Source of the DNA: Bradyrhizobium iriomotense
GTDB lineage: Bacteria; Pseudomonadota; Alphaproteobacteria; Rhizobiales; Xanthobacteraceae
NCBI RefSeq assembly: GCF_018129405.1
Contig: NZ_JAFCLP010000004.1
Span: 248,001 to 312,000 of the forward strand
Length of the DNA: 64,000 nucleotides
Direction: 5' to 3'
Shown piece by piece: positions 35,020 through 46,115 of this stretch. Below the pieces are notes generated by a model. That model did no database searches and was not told the origin of the DNA. It was given only the letters and a program-made list of their open reading frames with translations. The translations under genes were made by a program, and so were the position numbers. Position 1 is the first letter of the stretch, and each line of letters opens with the position of its first letter.

Positions 35020-35475
35020 CTATGGCTGCGCCGCTGCCGGTCCCGCCTGCCCGGCCGGACCTTCCAGCGCAACCAGCTTCACCCGCGTGTAGCCGCCGGA
35101 GCGCAACAGCTCCATGACGCCCATCAACTCGCCATAGGGCACGGAGCGGTCGGCGCGCAGGAACAGGTACTTGTCCTTGCTCATGTCGGACATTGAATCG
35201 AGCGTGGCGATCAAATCGGCCCGGGGGACGGAATCCTCTCCGATCGCCAGCGCCAGATCGCGCTTGATGCTGAGATAGGTCGGCTTGTCCGGCTTCTTCT
35301 GCGGCGTCGCGCTCGAGGTCGGCAGGTCGATCGGCAGATCGACCGTGGAGAGCGGCGCTGCGACCATGAAGATGATCAGCAGCACCAGGATGACGTCGAT
35401 GAACGGCGTGACGTTGATGTCATGCGTTTCCGAGAAATCGTCGTCGTCATCATTGTCTGTGAGCGAGACGGCCAT
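35020..35475 (-). CDS. exbD: Biopolymer transport protein ExbD
   Basis: 151 residues. An acidic N-terminus ('DNDDDDDF') precedes the single helix '[20 protein letters not shown]' with the proton-path Asp27, then a periplasmic domain ('[20 protein letters not shown]'). Forms the proton-driven complex with ExbB and TonB at the inner membrane. It lies between exbB (3 bp gap) and tonB (8 bp gap) in a single transcript. Confidence 0.93.
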   Translation of the reverse strand: MAVSLTDNDDDDDFSETHDINVTPFIDVILVLLIIFMVAAPLSTVDLPIDLPTSSATPQKKPDKPTYLSIKRDLALAIGEDSVPRADLIATLDSMSDMSKDKYLFLRADRSVPYGELMGVMELLRSGGYTRVKLVALEGPAGQAGPAAAQP

Positions 35476-35478
35476 GGT

Positions 35479-36455
<977 letters not shown>

Positions 36456-36459
<4 letters not shown>

Positions 36460-37145
36460 ACTTCGGCCCAGTAGCGAATGAGATTGTGATAGATACCCGT
36501 CAATTTGACCGTTTCGGGATCGTCACGCCCGAGCCGTTCCACCAGCGCCTGTATCGCGGTGTCGAGGTCAAAGATCATGCTCCGGGCTTGATCGTCCCGT
36601 ATCATGCTCTGGAGCCAGAAGAAAGACGCAACCCGCGTTCCCCTCCTCACCGGCGTGACGAGGTGGAGGCTGGTCGAGGGATAGAGCACGCAGTCGCCGG
36701 CTGGCAACTTGACTTCGTGCGAACCGTAGGTGTCCTCGATCACAAGTTCGCCACCGTCGTATTCCTCCGGCTCGGCCAGGAACAGCGTCACCGACAGGTC
36801 TGTGCGGATGCGAAGGCCGGTCAGACGGTCACCACGGATCGCATTGTCGACATGCAGGCCGAAATGGTGGCCGCTATCGGCCGCATAGCGGTTGAACAGC
36901 GGCGGAAAGATCTGGAGCGGGATTGCCGCCGCGATGAAGCGCGGGTTCGACGTCAGCGCCGAGATGATGCGGTTGCCGAGCTTGCGCGCAACCTCGCTGT
37001 CCGGCGGCAATTGCTCGTTGCGCTTGACCATGGCCGACTGCGCACCCGCGGTGGAGCGGCCGTCTTCCCACGCGCTGGCGTCCATGATGCGGCGGAAATC
37101 CGCCACATCATCTTTGCTCAGGATGCCAGGCAGGCACGTCAACAT
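36456..37145 (-). CDS. PKHX-type Fe(II)/2-oxoglutarate dioxygenase (PiuC-like)
   Basis: 229 residues from the ATG at 37145; in-frame codons upstream lie inside the receptor gene. Iron ligands His98 and Asp100 in '[10 protein letters not shown]' and His161 in '[15 protein letters not shown]', with Arg171 expected to hold 2-oxoglutarate. Family: PiuC-type enzymes sit beside TonB-dependent siderophore receptors and are iron-regulated; they are proposed to modify siderophores or act in iron release, but their chemistry is not settled. Only 2 bp separate it from the receptor stop, and it overlaps exbB by 4 bp. Confidence 0.9.
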
Positions 37146-37147
37146 GA

Positions 37148-39571
37148 TCAGAACTTCGCCGTCGTCACGATGTAGAAGGCCCGGCCCGGTGCGACCGCCA
37201 CGAACGGTACGTTGCTGCGATAGAACGAGTCGTAATAGAGCTTGTTGGTCAGGTTCTGCGCGTAGAACTTCATGGTCCAGTTCTGGTCGATCTTCTTTTC
37301 GACGAACGCATCGAAACGCCAATAGCTCGGCAGCTCGTTGGTATTGGCCGCGAAGGTGCCGCCATAGACCTTGGAGCGATACACCGCCTGGCCGCCGAGC
37401 TCCCAGCCGTCGTCGAACTTGTACTTGGTCAGCATGCTGAACGACTGGTGGGCAATGTTGGCGAGCTGCAGGCCGAGATTCGAGGCGACGCCGCTCTGCG
37501 TGACCTTGGACTGCATCAGCACCAGGCCGCCAAAGATGCTCCAGCGGTCGGTGATCTTACCCTCGGCTTCGATGTCGATGCCCTGGATCCTGTAGGCAGC
37601 GCCCGACGTCAGCAGGCCGTTGACGGTCTCGCGCGCGTTGTCCTTGGTGGTTTGGAACAGCGCACCGGTCACCAGCAGGTGGCGATCGGCGAGCTCCCAT
37701 TTGGTGCCAAGCTCGATCGCCTTGTTCCGCTCGGGCCCGAGCAAGATGGTCGAGTTGGCGGGAACGCCGCCGTAGTCGGTGCCGGTCGCGTCCAGCTCCG
37801 AGCCGAACGGATTGGCCGAGGTCGCGTAAGCCGCATAGACGCTGCCGATCGACATCGGCTTGTAGACCAGACCGACATTGTAGTTCACCAGATCAGCATT
37901 CTGCTTCACATAGTTCGAATTGTTCGACGCGCTCTGGCTGTAGCCGTCGTAGCGCACGCCGCCGTTCACGATGATCGTGTCCTGCCAGTTCGCGGTATCC
38001 ATGACATACACGCTGCTGGTGTTGACACCGTAGCGCGTGGGGTTTCCGACCAGCGAGGGAATGCCGAAGGGAATGTTGGTGTACTGGGGCGAGTAGAGAT
38101 TGACCCCCGTCACGGCGCCAGTGCTGGTGAAAGCGGAGCCGGACAGTTCTGATGCGAGGCCGGCATAACGGTCGATCGAGATGTTCTCGTTCGAATATTC
38201 CACGCCGAACACCGCGGTGTGCTTGACCCCGCCGGTGTCGAGCTTGAACGTGGCCTCGTTCTGGTTGGCCCACACATCCACGTTCTGGTAGCGGCTCTGC
38301 GCGCTCGCCGTCGTGGTCCAGAGCAGCGGATTGGCGTTGGTCGTCACCGGGTTCTGCGGCAGCGTGCCGATATAGTTCAAGAGCGAGTGCTCGCCGCGCA
38401 CCTTGCTGGTCAGCGTGATGGCTTCGTTGACCTTGTACTCGATCGTGCCGGTGCCGAAATCCTGTCGCGCGGTCTGGAAGTCGCGGTTGAGGAAGCCGTA
38501 CCAGTTGCCGCGGGGAATGCCCGCCGACGTCACCGGCACGTTGCCCTGCTTGTAATAAGGCACGCCGAAATCGGGATAGCCGCTGAGATCGGTGTGGACG
38601 TAGTTCGTCGTGATCTTGATGTCGTTGGTCGGGGTGTACTTGGTCGAGATGAAGCTGCCCCAGCGATTGTCGGTCACGTAGTTGCGCCCGGCGACGTTGG
38701 CGTCCTGGAACAGGCCGCCCGTGCGCACCGAGAAGGTCGGGTCGATGACCTGGTTGACGTCGAGCGTGACGCGCTTGGTCATGTCGGTACCGAACTCGGT
38801 ATCCATGCGCTTGAAATTGACGTCGCCGGCCTGCTTGGTGACGATGTTGATGGCGCCGCCGGCGGTGCCGCGGCCAGCATAGGACGACGCCGGGCCGCGC
38901 AGAATCTCGATCTGCTCGGTGAAGAAGTTCTCACGGATGGAGACCGCGGGATCGCGAATGCCGTCGATGAAGACGTCGTTGCGCGCGTCGAAGCCGCGGA
39001 TGAAGAAGCGGTCGCCGAACGCGTTGCCGCCCTCGCCCGAGCCCAGCGTCACGCCAGCAGTCGAGCGCCCGATCTCCTTCAGCGTCGTGGCGTTCTTGTC
39101 CTCGAGCACCTCCTTGCTGAGCACCGTGATGGTCTTCGGCGTGTTCAGCATCTTCTCGGGAAACTTGCCCGAAGCCTGGACGTGGTCGACCTTGTAGGGC
39201 GCCGCCGGATCGGAATAGGGATTCCGGTCCACCTCACCGGCCGGTGCCGCGGGAGCGGCCTGCTTCTGCGCCGCCTGCTGCCGCTGCGCGGCGCGGCGAA
39301 GCGCGTTGCGCGCGCGGACCTGATCAGGTGTCGGCTTCGAGGCCGTCGGACGCGGCCGCTGCACCGGAGCATCGACCGTCACCGGCGGCAGGTTCGACTG
39401 CTGCGCCTCTGCGCCGCTCGAGACCGACGCCGCCGCGATCAGGCTCGCGACCGCCGAGACCTTCTTGCCGGAAATCCCCGAAGACTTTTCATCCACCGGA
39501 TTGAATACTGCGACCGAACGCAACGATTTCGGTGCGACCACCTGCCCCATTACAACACGCCCCATCTTCAT
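37148..39571 (-). CDS. TonB-dependent siderophore receptor
   Basis: 807 residues. Signal region about 36-57 ('[20 protein letters not shown]'), then an Ala/Gln-rich stretch, the plug domain ('[20 protein letters not shown]', '[19 protein letters not shown]', '[20 protein letters not shown]') and the beta-barrel ending in Phe ('[12 protein letters not shown]'). The plug sequence groups it with catecholate/hydroxamate-type (Fiu/FhuE-like) receptors, not haem receptors. Imports a ferric siderophore across the outer membrane. The exact ligand is unknown. First gene of the iron operon; three Irr-box-like sites lie 100-161 bp upstream of its start. Confidence 0.93.
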   Translation of the reverse strand: MKMGRVVMGQVVAPKSLRSVAVFNPVDEKSSGISGKKVSAVASLIAAASVSSGAEAQQSNLPPVTVDAPVQRPRPTASKPTPDQVRARNALRRAAQRQQAAQKQAAPAAPAGEVDRNPYSDPAAPYKVDHVQASGKFPEKMLNTPKTITVLSKEVLEDKNATTLKEIGRSTAGVTLGSGEGGNAFGDRFFIRGFDARNDVFIDGIRDPAVSIRENFFTEQIEILRGPASSYAGRGTAGGAINIVTKQAGDVNFKRMDTEFGTDMTKRVTLDVNQVIDPTFSVRTGGLFQDANVAGRNYVTDNRWGSFISTKYTPTNDIKITTNYVHTDLSGYPDFGVPYYKQGNVPVTSAGIPRGNWYGFLNRDFQTARQDFGTGTIEYKVNEAITLTSKVRGEHSLLNYIGTLPQNPVTTNANPLLWTTTASAQSRYQNVDVWANQNEATFKLDTGGVKHTAVFGVEYSNENISIDRYAGLASELSGSAFTSTGAVTGVNLYSPQYTNIPFGIPSLVGNPTRYGVNTSSVYVMDTANWQDTIIVNGGVRYDGYSQSASNNSNYVKQNADLVNYNVGLVYKPMSIGSVYAAYATSANPFGSELDATGTDYGGVPANSTILLGPERNKAIELGTKWELADRHLLVTGALFQTTKDNARETVNGLLTSGAAYRIQGIDIEAEGKITDRWSIFGGLVLMQSKVTQSGVASNLGLQLANIAHQSFSMLTKYKFDDGWELGGQAVYRSKVYGGTFAANTNELPSYWRFDAFVEKKIDQNWTMKFYAQNLTNKLYYDSFYRSNVPFVAVAPGRAFYIVTTAKF

Positions 39572-39670
39572 GTTCGCTCACTCACTTCGACGAGCGATTG
39601 GGCTGTTGGTATCGGCGGCAAAATAGTGGGTCAATGCGGGCAAGCCGCGAGAACCTTTGAATAAGTCCAG

Positions 39671-39732
39671 ATCAAAACGATTCTAAATTGAAGTTTGAAA
39701 CGGTTCTAAAGATAGATTGGACTCGTTCTAAA
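39671..39732 (-). promoter_or_regulatory. Three tandem iron control elements (Irr-box-like)
   Basis: Three copies of TTCTAAA (39681-39687, 39704-39710, 39726-39732) each end a 17-bp site. On the minus strand they read TTTAGAATCGTTTTGAT, TTTAGAACCGTTTCAAA and TTTAGAACGAGTCCAAT, resembling the rhizobial ICE palindrome TTTAGAANNNTTCTAAA; the middle one matches it best. Spacing is 22-23 bp, about two helix turns. They lie upstream of the siderophore receptor gene. Confidence 0.65.
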
Positions 39733-39776
39733 ACGCTCGCGGAAAATACCGCCAATCGGCGGTGATGCTCACACCA

Positions 39777-40016
39777 TCAATCGCTGCTCGGCGGCTTCAT
39801 CAGCGAGAACAATTCGTCGACAGTCTTTTGCGCGACGGCGCGCACACGATCGGTGCTGTCCATGCCGGCGATGTTGACGCCATTGACCACGGCTTTGATC
39901 TCGTCGCGGAAGTCAGTGAGGAAGCGCAAGGGATCGCGCTGCTCGTTGGCGACGCGCGCAATCAATCCCGTGATCAGAATCTGGCACGCGATCAGCTTGC
40001 CGTTCAATTCGTCCAT
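39777..40016 (-). CDS. Small hypothetical protein, possibly iron-controlled
   Basis: 78 residues from the ATG at 40016 with AGGGAGCG as ribosome site. Largely helical: 'MDELNGKLIACQILITGLIA' begins it, then 'FLTDFRDEIKAVVNGVNIAG'. No membrane helix, no domain recognised. An Irr-box-like site lies 75 bp upstream (40091-40107), so it may respond to iron. Sits between the receptor promoter and the divergent efflux-pump genes. Function unknown. Confidence 0.65.
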   Translation of the reverse strand: MDELNGKLIACQILITGLIARVANEQRDPLRFLTDFRDEIKAVVNGVNIAGMDSTDRVRAVAQKTVDELFSLMKPPSSD

Positions 40017-40396
40017 CCTGCGCTCCCTTTGTGGCGGCGCCGATATGGACGATGCCGATTTTCCTGACAACCGAAACGGGACCTGCGCGATTTAGAACCG
40101 TTCTTGCAAAGTGCGCACCCGGCGGCCTGACCGAGACGCCTCGCCAGTCCCGCCGCATCCCCCGCGAGCATTGCCTTATTTTTACTCGCCGATCGCTCGC
40201 GTTGATAAAAATGCAGCACTGCACACCGGCGCGCCAGAGAGTTGCCTAGGCGGTGCAAAGCTTTCCAATTGTTTAGATTTCTCACCCGATAGTGCTGTTT
40301 ACACTGGAACTTGGCGTGTATTATACAAACGCCCTGGAACCCTACGATTGCCCCAAAATTCGTAAGCTAGGGCACAAGAGCCGACAACGAGCCGAC
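40017..40396. other. Divergent intergenic region with iron control element
   Basis: 380 bp between the 78-residue gene (leftward) and the RND adaptor (rightward). It holds the ICE-like site at 40091-40107. Nothing else was recognised; frames here have no family resemblance. The stretch 40260-40390 is richer in A+T and likely holds the efflux-pump promoter. Confidence 0.5.
40091..40107. promoter_or_regulatory. Irr-box-like iron control element
   Basis: TTTAGAACCGTTCTTGC matches the ICE core TTTAGAANNNTTCT over 14 bases. It is 75 bp upstream of the 78-residue gene and about 290 bp before the RND adaptor start. Confidence 0.6.
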
Positions 40397-41569
40397 ATGA
40401 AAAAAACACGGCCGATCCTCTGGATTCTGATCCTCGCGGCCGTGGCCTCCGCGGGTTACTATGGTTGGCAGAAATACGGCTCGCCGGACGCCGGAAAATC
40501 CCAGACAGCGCAGAAAGGTCCGCCTCGCGCGCCCGCCGTTCCCGTGAGCGTGGCGCCGGTCCAGAAGGTCGACTTTCCGGTCTATCTGACCGGTCTCGGC
40601 ACGGTTCAGGGCTTCAACACCGTCCAGGTCCGGAGTAGGGTCGACGGCCAGATCGACAAGATCGCCTTCAACGAAGGCCAGATCGCCAGGGAAGGCGAGC
40701 TTCTGGCCTCGATCGACCCCCGCCCCTATCAGGCTGCGCTCGACCAGGCCAAGGCCAAGAAGGCGCAGGACGAGGCGAATCTCGCCAACGCCAATCTCGA
40801 GCTCCAGCGCGCCATGAAGCTCGGTGAATTCGCCACCGCGCAGCGGGTCGACACCCAGCGCTCCACGGTCGCCCAGCTCACTGCCCAGATCGCCGCCGAC
40901 GAGGCCGCAATCGCCAACGCCCAGACCCAGCTGGACTACACACAGGTCAAGGCGCCGATCACCGGCGTTGCCGGCCTGCGCCAGGTCGACGTCGGCAACA
41001 TCGTCAACGCCTCGACACAGACCGGCATCGTCACGATCTCGCAGGTCGAACCGATCTCGGTGATCTTCACCGCGCCGGAAGACCAGCTTCCCTACATCAG
41101 CGAAGGCCAGAAGGCCGGCGCGCTCAAGGTGATCGCGTTCACCACCGACGGCAAGAAGACGCTAGCCGAGGGCAAGCTCGCGGTCATCAACAACCAGGTC
41201 GACACCACCAGCGGGACTATTCGGCTCAAGGCGGTGTTCGACAACAAGGACCACACGTTGTGGCCGGGACAGTCGGTGTCGACGCGCCTTCTGGTGCGGA
41301 CGTTGAAGGATGCGACGGTGGTTCCGGATGACGCGGTCCAGCATTCCACCAACGGCCTCTACGCGTACACCGTCAATCAGGACAACAAGGCCGAAGTGCA
41401 CAAGATCAAGGTCAGCTACGCCATCGACGGCCGTTCGGTCGTCGACGAAGGGCTCACGCCCGGGCAGCAGGTGATCACTGGCGGTCAATTCAAGGTGCAG
41501 CCCGGAAGCCTCGTCTCGACGACGGTGGCAAGTTCGGAACCGGGACAGAACAAGGTACGACGGGAATGA
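40397..41569 (+). CDS. RND efflux periplasmic adaptor (HlyD/MFP family)
   Basis: 390 residues from ATG 40397; earlier in-frame codons back to 40292 lack a ribosome site. N-terminal membrane anchor 'ILWILILAAVASAGYYGWQK' (about 8-27), lipoyl half-motif 'VRSRVDGQIDKIAFNEGQIA', coiled-coil hairpin about 115-180, second lipoyl half 'LDYTQVKAPITGVAGLRQVD', and a barrel domain ending with 'PDDAVQHSTNGLYAYTV'. MdtA-like. Joins the inner-membrane pump to an outer-membrane channel (no TolC gene nearby). Its stop overlaps the pump start (ATGA). Confidence 0.92.
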   Translation: MKKTRPILWILILAAVASAGYYGWQKYGSPDAGKSQTAQKGPPRAPAVPVSVAPVQKVDFPVYLTGLGTVQGFNTVQVRSRVDGQIDKIAFNEGQIAREGELLASIDPRPYQAALDQAKAKKAQDEANLANANLELQRAMKLGEFATAQRVDTQRSTVAQLTAQIAADEAAIANAQTQLDYTQVKAPITGVAGLRQVDVGNIVNASTQTGIVTISQVEPISVIFTAPEDQLPYISEGQKAGALKVIAFTTDGKKTLAEGKLAVINNQVDTTSGTIRLKAVFDNKDHTLWPGQSVSTRLLVRTLKDATVVPDDAVQHSTNGLYAYTVNQDNKAEVHKIKVSYAIDGRSVVDEGLTPGQQVITGGQFKVQPGSLVSTTVASSEPGQNKVRRE

Positions 41570-44500
41570 CCGAGGGCGGGATTTCGGCACCTTTCATCCG
41601 TTATCCCATCGGCACCTCGCTGCTGATGGCCGGCATTCTCTTTGTCGGTCTCGTCGCCTATCCTCTGCTGCCGGTCGCGCCGCTGCCGCAGGTGGACTTC
41701 CCGACCATCCAGATCACCGCCAATCTGCCGGGCGGCAGCCCCGAGACGATGGCCTCGTCGGTGGCCCAGCCGCTGGAGCGCCAGTTCGCCCAGATCCCGG
41801 GCATCGCCCAGATGACCTCGACGAGTTATCTCGGCACGGCGTCGATCACCATCCAGTTCGACCTCAACCGCAGCATCGACGGCGCCGCCAACGACGTGCA
41901 GGGCGCCATCAACGCCGCCAGCGGCCAGCTGCCGAAGAACCTGCCCTCGCCGCCGACCTACCGCAAGGTCAACCCGGCCGACGCCCCGATCCTGCTGCTG
42001 TCGGCGACGTCGGAGACACTGCCTCTGACCAGCGTCAGCGACGCGGTCGACGCCCAGCTCGCCCAGCAGATCAGCCAGCTGTCCGGCGTGGCCCAGGTCT
42101 TCATCGGCGGCCAGCAAAAGCCCTCCATCCGCATCCAGGTCGACCCGGCGAAGCTCGTCGCCAAGGGCCTGTCGATGGAGGACGTGCGCAGCCAGATTGC
42201 GATCACCACGGTCGACAGCCCCAAGGGCAATATCGACGGCGAGAAACGCGCCTACACCATTTACGCCAACGACCAGCTCACCCAGTCCAAGGACTGGAAC
42301 GACGTCATCATCGCCTATCGCAACGGCGGCCCGTTGCGCATCCGCGACATCGGCCAGGCGGTCAGCGGCGCCGAAGACGCCAAGCAGGCGGCCTGGGCCA
42401 ACGGCAAGCGCGGCGTGTTCCTGGTGATCTTCAAGCAGCCGGGCGCCAACGTCATCGAAACGGTCGACAGGATCAAGGCGACCCTGCCTCGCCTCGTGGC
42501 GGCGATCCCGCCCGCGATCAAGATTGAGCTCATCAGCGACCGCACCACGACCATCCGCGCAGCGGTCGAGGACGTCCAGTTCACGCTGCTGCTGACCATC
42601 GCCCTCGTGGTCATGGTCATCTTCATCTTCCTGCGCAGCTTCTGGGCCACCGTCATCCCCACCGTCACGGTTCCACTGGCGCTATTGGGCGCGTGCGCGC
42701 TGATGTGGGTCGTCGGCTATTCGCTCGACAATCTGTCGCTGATGGCACTCACGATCGCGGTCGGCTTCGTCGTCGACGACGCCATCGTGATGCTCGAGAA
42801 CATCACGCGCTACATCGAGGAAGGTGAATCGCCGATGGCGGCCGCCTTCCGCGGTTCCAAGGAAATCGGCTTCACCATCGTCTCGATCAGCATCTCGCTG
42901 GTCGCGGTGCTGATCCCGCTGCTGCTGATGGGCGGCATCATCGGGCGCCTGTTCCGCGAATTCGCGGTCGTGCTGGCGATGACCATTTTCGTCTCGATGT
43001 TCGTGTCGCTGACCCTGACGCCGATGATGGCCTCGCGCTTCCTGCGCGCCCATGGCGAGGTGCAGCACGGCAGGTTCTATCAATGGAGCGAGCGCGCCTT
43101 CGATTCGATGCTGCGCGGGTATGAATACGTGCTCGATCACGCCCTGGCCTGGCGGCGCACCACGCTCGCGATCTTCTTCGCCACGCTCGGCCTGTCGATC
43201 TACCTGTTCGTCCTGATCCCGAAGGGCTTCTTCCCGCAGCAGGACGTCGGCCTGATCACCGCGACCTCGGAAGCCTCGCAGGACATTTCGTTCAGGGAGA
43301 TGGTCCGGCGCCAGGAACAGCTCGGCAAGATCATCCTGGCCGATCCCGACGTGGCCAGCGTTGCCATGTCGATCGGCGGCAGCGGCCGCGCCGGCAACAA
43401 CGGTAACCTATTCATCACGCTGAAGCCTCGCGACAAACGTGAGGCCTCAGCCCAGCAGATCATCGCGCGACTGCGTCCGCAGTTCGACAAGGTCGAGGGC
43501 GCCCGGGTCTACATGCAGGCGGCCCAGGACGTCCGCCTCGGCGGCCGGCCGACGCGTACGCAGTTCGAGTTCACCCTGCAGGATGCCGATCTCGCCGAGC
43601 TCAACGACTGGGCGCCGAAGATCCTCGCCAAGATGCAGACGCTGCCTGAGCTGCGCGACGTCGCCACCGACCAGCAGACCCAGGGCACCACGGTCCAGCT
43701 CAAGATCAACCGCGACACCGCATCGCGCTACGGCATCCAGCCGCAGTTGATCGACGACACGCTGTATGACGCGTTCGGACAGCGGCAGGTCACGCAGTAT
43801 TTCACCCAGCTCAACACCTACAAGGTGATCCTCGAGATCCTGCCGGAGCTGCAGGGCAATCTCGACAGCCTGAACAAGCTGTATCTGAAATCGCCGCTGA
43901 CCGGCGACCAGGTGCCGCTGTCGACCTTTGCGACCTGGACCACCGATCCGGTCCGCCCGCTCTCGATCAGCCACCAGGGCCAGTTCCCGGCGATCACGAT
44001 CAGCTTCAATCTCGCGCAAGGGACCGCGCTCGGTCAGGCCACGGAAGCCGTGCAGCGGGCGATGGCCGAGCTCGGCGCGCCGCCGACGCTGAATTCGAGC
44101 TTCCAGGGCACCGCGCAGGCGTTCCAGCAATCGCTCGGCACCGTGCCGCTGCTGATCCTCGCAGCCCTCGTTGTGGTGTATTTGATCCTCGGCATTCTCT
44201 ACGAGAGCTACATCCACCCGATCACGATTCTGTCGACCCTGCCCTCGGCCGGCGTCGGCGCGCTCGCGATCCTGATGGCGGCCGGCTTCGACTTCAGCCT
44301 CATCGCGCTGATCGGCATCATCCTGCTGATCGGCATCGTGAAGAAGAACGGCATCATGATGGTCGACTTCGCGATTGCCGCCGAACGCGACGAGCACAAG
44401 ACGCCGGCGGAATCGATCCGGCAGGCCGCGCTGTTGCGCTTCCGCCCGATCATGATGACGACGATGGCGGCCCTGCTCGGCGGCGTGCCGCTGATGCTCG

Positions 44501-44712
44501 GCCACGGCACCGGCGCCGAGATCCGCCAGCCGCTCGGCTACGCCATGGTCGGCGGCCTGATCGTCAGCCAGGCGCTGACGCTGTTCACGACGCCCGTGGT
44601 CTATCTCTATCTCGACGAGCTCAACAACTGGTTCTCGGGCTGGGGCCGTACGGGTGACGGCGAAGGCCACGAGACGCACGAGCACGGCACCGTCAAGCAA
44701 GCCGCCGAGTAA
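41566..44712 (+). CDS. RND multidrug efflux transporter (MdtB/MdtC-like, HAE1)
   Basis: 1048 residues, full AcrB-family length with 12 helices and two large periplasmic loops. Seen: 'PFIRYPIGTSLLMAGILFVG' at the first helix, 'AVGFVVDDAIVMLENITRYI' with the proton-relay Asp pair in helix 4, 'FREFAVVLAMTIFVSMFVSL', and in the second half 'IGIILLIGIVKKNGIMMVDF' and 'RFRPIMMTTMAALLGGVPLM'. Exports drugs or other amphiphiles using proton flow. Coupled to the adaptor by ATGA overlap; the only pump subunit here, whereas E. coli MdtBC has two. Confidence 0.95.
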   Translation: MTEGGISAPFIRYPIGTSLLMAGILFVGLVAYPLLPVAPLPQVDFPTIQITANLPGGSPETMASSVAQPLERQFAQIPGIAQMTSTSYLGTASITIQFDLNRSIDGAANDVQGAINAASGQLPKNLPSPPTYRKVNPADAPILLLSATSETLPLTSVSDAVDAQLAQQISQLSGVAQVFIGGQQKPSIRIQVDPAKLVAKGLSMEDVRSQIAITTVDSPKGNIDGEKRAYTIYANDQLTQSKDWNDVIIAYRNGGPLRIRDIGQAVSGAEDAKQAAWANGKRGVFLVIFKQPGANVIETVDRIKATLPRLVAAIPPAIKIELISDRTTTIRAAVEDVQFTLLLTIALVVMVIFIFLRSFWATVIPTVTVPLALLGACALMWVVGYSLDNLSLMALTIAVGFVVDDAIVMLENITRYIEEGESPMAAAFRGSKEIGFTIVSISISLVAVLIPLLLMGGIIGRLFREFAVVLAMTIFVSMFVSLTLTPMMASRFLRAHGEVQHGRFYQWSERAFDSMLRGYEYVLDHALAWRRTTLAIFFATLGLSIYLFVLIPKGFFPQQDVGLITATSEASQDISFREMVRRQEQLGKIILADPDVASVAMSIGGSGRAGNNGNLFITLKPRDKREASAQQIIARLRPQFDKVEGARVYMQAAQDVRLGGRPTRTQFEFTLQDADLAELNDWAPKILAKMQTLPELRDVATDQQTQGTTVQLKINRDTASRYGIQPQLIDDTLYDAFGQRQVTQYFTQLNTYKVILEILPELQGNLDSLNKLYLKSPLTGDQVPLSTFATWTTDPVRPLSISHQGQFPAITISFNLAQGTALGQATEAVQRAMAELGAPPTLNSSFQGTAQAFQQSLGTVPLLILAALVVVYLILGILYESYIHPITILSTLPSAGVGALAILMAAGFDFSLIALIGIILLIGIVKKNGIMMVDFAIAAERDEHKTPAESIRQAALLRFRPIMMTTMAALLGGVPLMLGHGTGAEIRQPLGYAMVGGLIVSQALTLFTTPVVYLYLDELNNWFSGWGRTGDGEGHETHEHGTVKQAAE

Positions 44713-44776
44713 GCTTGCGCCGCGGCTCCCGCGACGCTACAGCGAGACCCCCGGTTCACGCCAACGCGGTTTCGCC

Positions 44777-45346
44777 ATGCCCATGCAATCCAGACTTGCC
44801 GCCCTCGCCGCTGCTCTCCTGTTGTCGACCGGCGCAGCGTATGCCCAGCAGGGCGCCAAGAAAAACGGCGCGCCCCCTGCTCCGGCAGCGCAACCCGCGC
44901 CTGCGCCCACGCAGCCGCAGGCTGACGGTGCTCCCGGGCAGCCCGGCTGGATCGTCCGCTGCACCAGTGCCAGCCGCGAGGCGCCGCTCGAATGCGCGAT
45001 GGAGCAGAACGCGGTGCTGACCAAGACCGGCCAGACCGTGATCCTGATCAACATCCGCATCGCACCCGACACCCGCACGCCGATCGCGCTGCTGCAATTG
45101 CCGCTCGGCCTCAACCTTCCCGTCGGCGCCAAGCTCCAGGTCGACGAGGGCAAGACGTTCGACCTGCAGATCCAGACCTGCGAGAGCCGCGGCTGCTACG
45201 CCTCGACGCCAATCGCAGCGGACCTGCTCGCAGTGTTGCGGTCGGGCAAGCAGCTGAAGGTCTCCTTCCAGAACATGGCCAAGGAGACGATCGCGATCCC
45301 GATGCCGCTCGGCGATTTCGCCGCCGCCTACGACAAGATCAAGTAA
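44777..45346 (+). CDS. Invasion-associated locus B (IalB) family secreted protein
   Basis: 189 residues. Signal peptide 'MPMQSRLAALAAALLLSTGA' ending near 'AYAQQ', a Pro/Ala linker (about 30-55), then the IalB domain: 'GWIVRCTSASREAPLECAM', 'VILINIRIAPDTRTPIALLQ', 'LQIQTCESRGCYASTPIAAD'. Four Cys are placed to make disulfides. IalB was named in Bartonella, but homologues are general in rhizobia with envelope roles not defined. ATG 44783 is a second possible start. Follows the pump gene by 64 bp and may share its transcript. Confidence 0.88.
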   Translation: MPMQSRLAALAAALLLSTGAAYAQQGAKKNGAPPAPAAQPAPAPTQPQADGAPGQPGWIVRCTSASREAPLECAMEQNAVLTKTGQTVILINIRIAPDTRTPIALLQLPLGLNLPVGAKLQVDEGKTFDLQIQTCESRGCYASTPIAADLLAVLRSGKQLKVSFQNMAKETIAIPMPLGDFAAAYDKIK

Positions 45347-45395
45347 CGGATACGGCTCGCGGACCGCCTGTTGCTGCTGCTTCAGGCCGGCTTGC

Positions 45396-46115
45396 TCAGT
45401 CCACGCCGAGATAGGCTTTCTGCACCTGCGGATCCTGCGCGAGCGCAGCCGACGTGCCTGACAGCACGCTCTTGCCGACCTGGAGCACCGTCGCGAAGTC
45501 CGAGACTTCCAGCGCCAGCTCGATCGATTGCTCGGCGAGCAGGATCGTCAGGCCCTCGCGATGCAGGCGGCCGAAGGTCTCGTACATGGATTCGACCACC
45601 GCCGGCGCAAGGCCAAGCGACGGCTCGTCCAGCATCAAGAGCTTCGGGTCGCTCATCAGCGCGCGGCCGACCGCGAGCATCTGCCGCTCGCCGCCGGACA
45701 TGGTGCCGGCGCGCTGGTTGCGGCGCTCCTTCAGGCGCGGGAAGATTTCGTAGACGCGCTCCAGCAGCGTCGCCTGCCGCGACTTGTTGTGCAGCGGTGT
45801 CGCACCTAACATCAGGTTGTTCTCGACGCTCTGCTGCACGAACAGCCGCCAGCCCTCCGGCGACAGCGCCAGCCCCTTGCGCACGATCGCAAACGCCTTC
45901 TGTCCCGCGATCTCCTCGCCGCGAAAGCTGATCGATCCGGAATGCACGGGAATGAGACCGGCGATCGCATTCAGTGTCGTGGTCTTGCCGCCGCCATTGG
46001 AGCCGAGCAGCGCGACGACGCTGCCTTCCGGCACCTCCAGCGAGACGTCGGAGACGCCGATGAGGTCGCCATAGCGCACCTCGAGATGCTCGATCCTGAG
46101 AAGCGCCCCGCTCAT
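45396..46115 (-). CDS. livF: Branched-chain amino-acid type ABC transporter ATP-binding protein LivF
   Basis: 239 residues. Walker A 'GSNGGGKTTTLNAIAGL' near residue 35, Q-loop region 'GLALSPEGWRLFVQQSVENN', signature 'MSGGERQMLAVGRAL', Walker B 'LLMLDEPSLGLAPAVVESMY', and 'ILLAEQSIELALEVSDFATV'. LivF class: shortest of the two Liv ATPases. Pairs with LivG to drive LivH-LivM. Its start overlaps the livG stop by 4 bp (ATGA). Last gene of the leftward liv operon. Confidence 0.93.
   Translation of the reverse strand: MSGALLRIEHLEVRYGDLIGVSDVSLEVPEGSVVALLGSNGGGKTTTLNAIAGLIPVHSGSISFRGEEIAGQKAFAIVRKGLALSPEGWRLFVQQSVENNLMLGATPLHNKSRQATLLERVYEIFPRLKERRNQRAGTMSGGERQMLAVGRALMSDPKLLMLDEPSLGLAPAVVESMYETFGRLHREGLTILLAEQSIELALEVSDFATVLQVGKSVLSGTSAALAQDPQVQKAYLGVD

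Noticed and set aside
37148-39571. Haem-receptor assignment for the TonB-dependent receptor
   Set aside because: No FRAP/NPNL haem-receptor box was seen. The plug motifs and the PiuC-like neighbour point to a ferric siderophore.
43447-44700. 417-residue minus-strand frame within the RND pump gene
   Set aside because: Shadow frame with repetitive charged composition; the pump frame is full length with canonical motifs.
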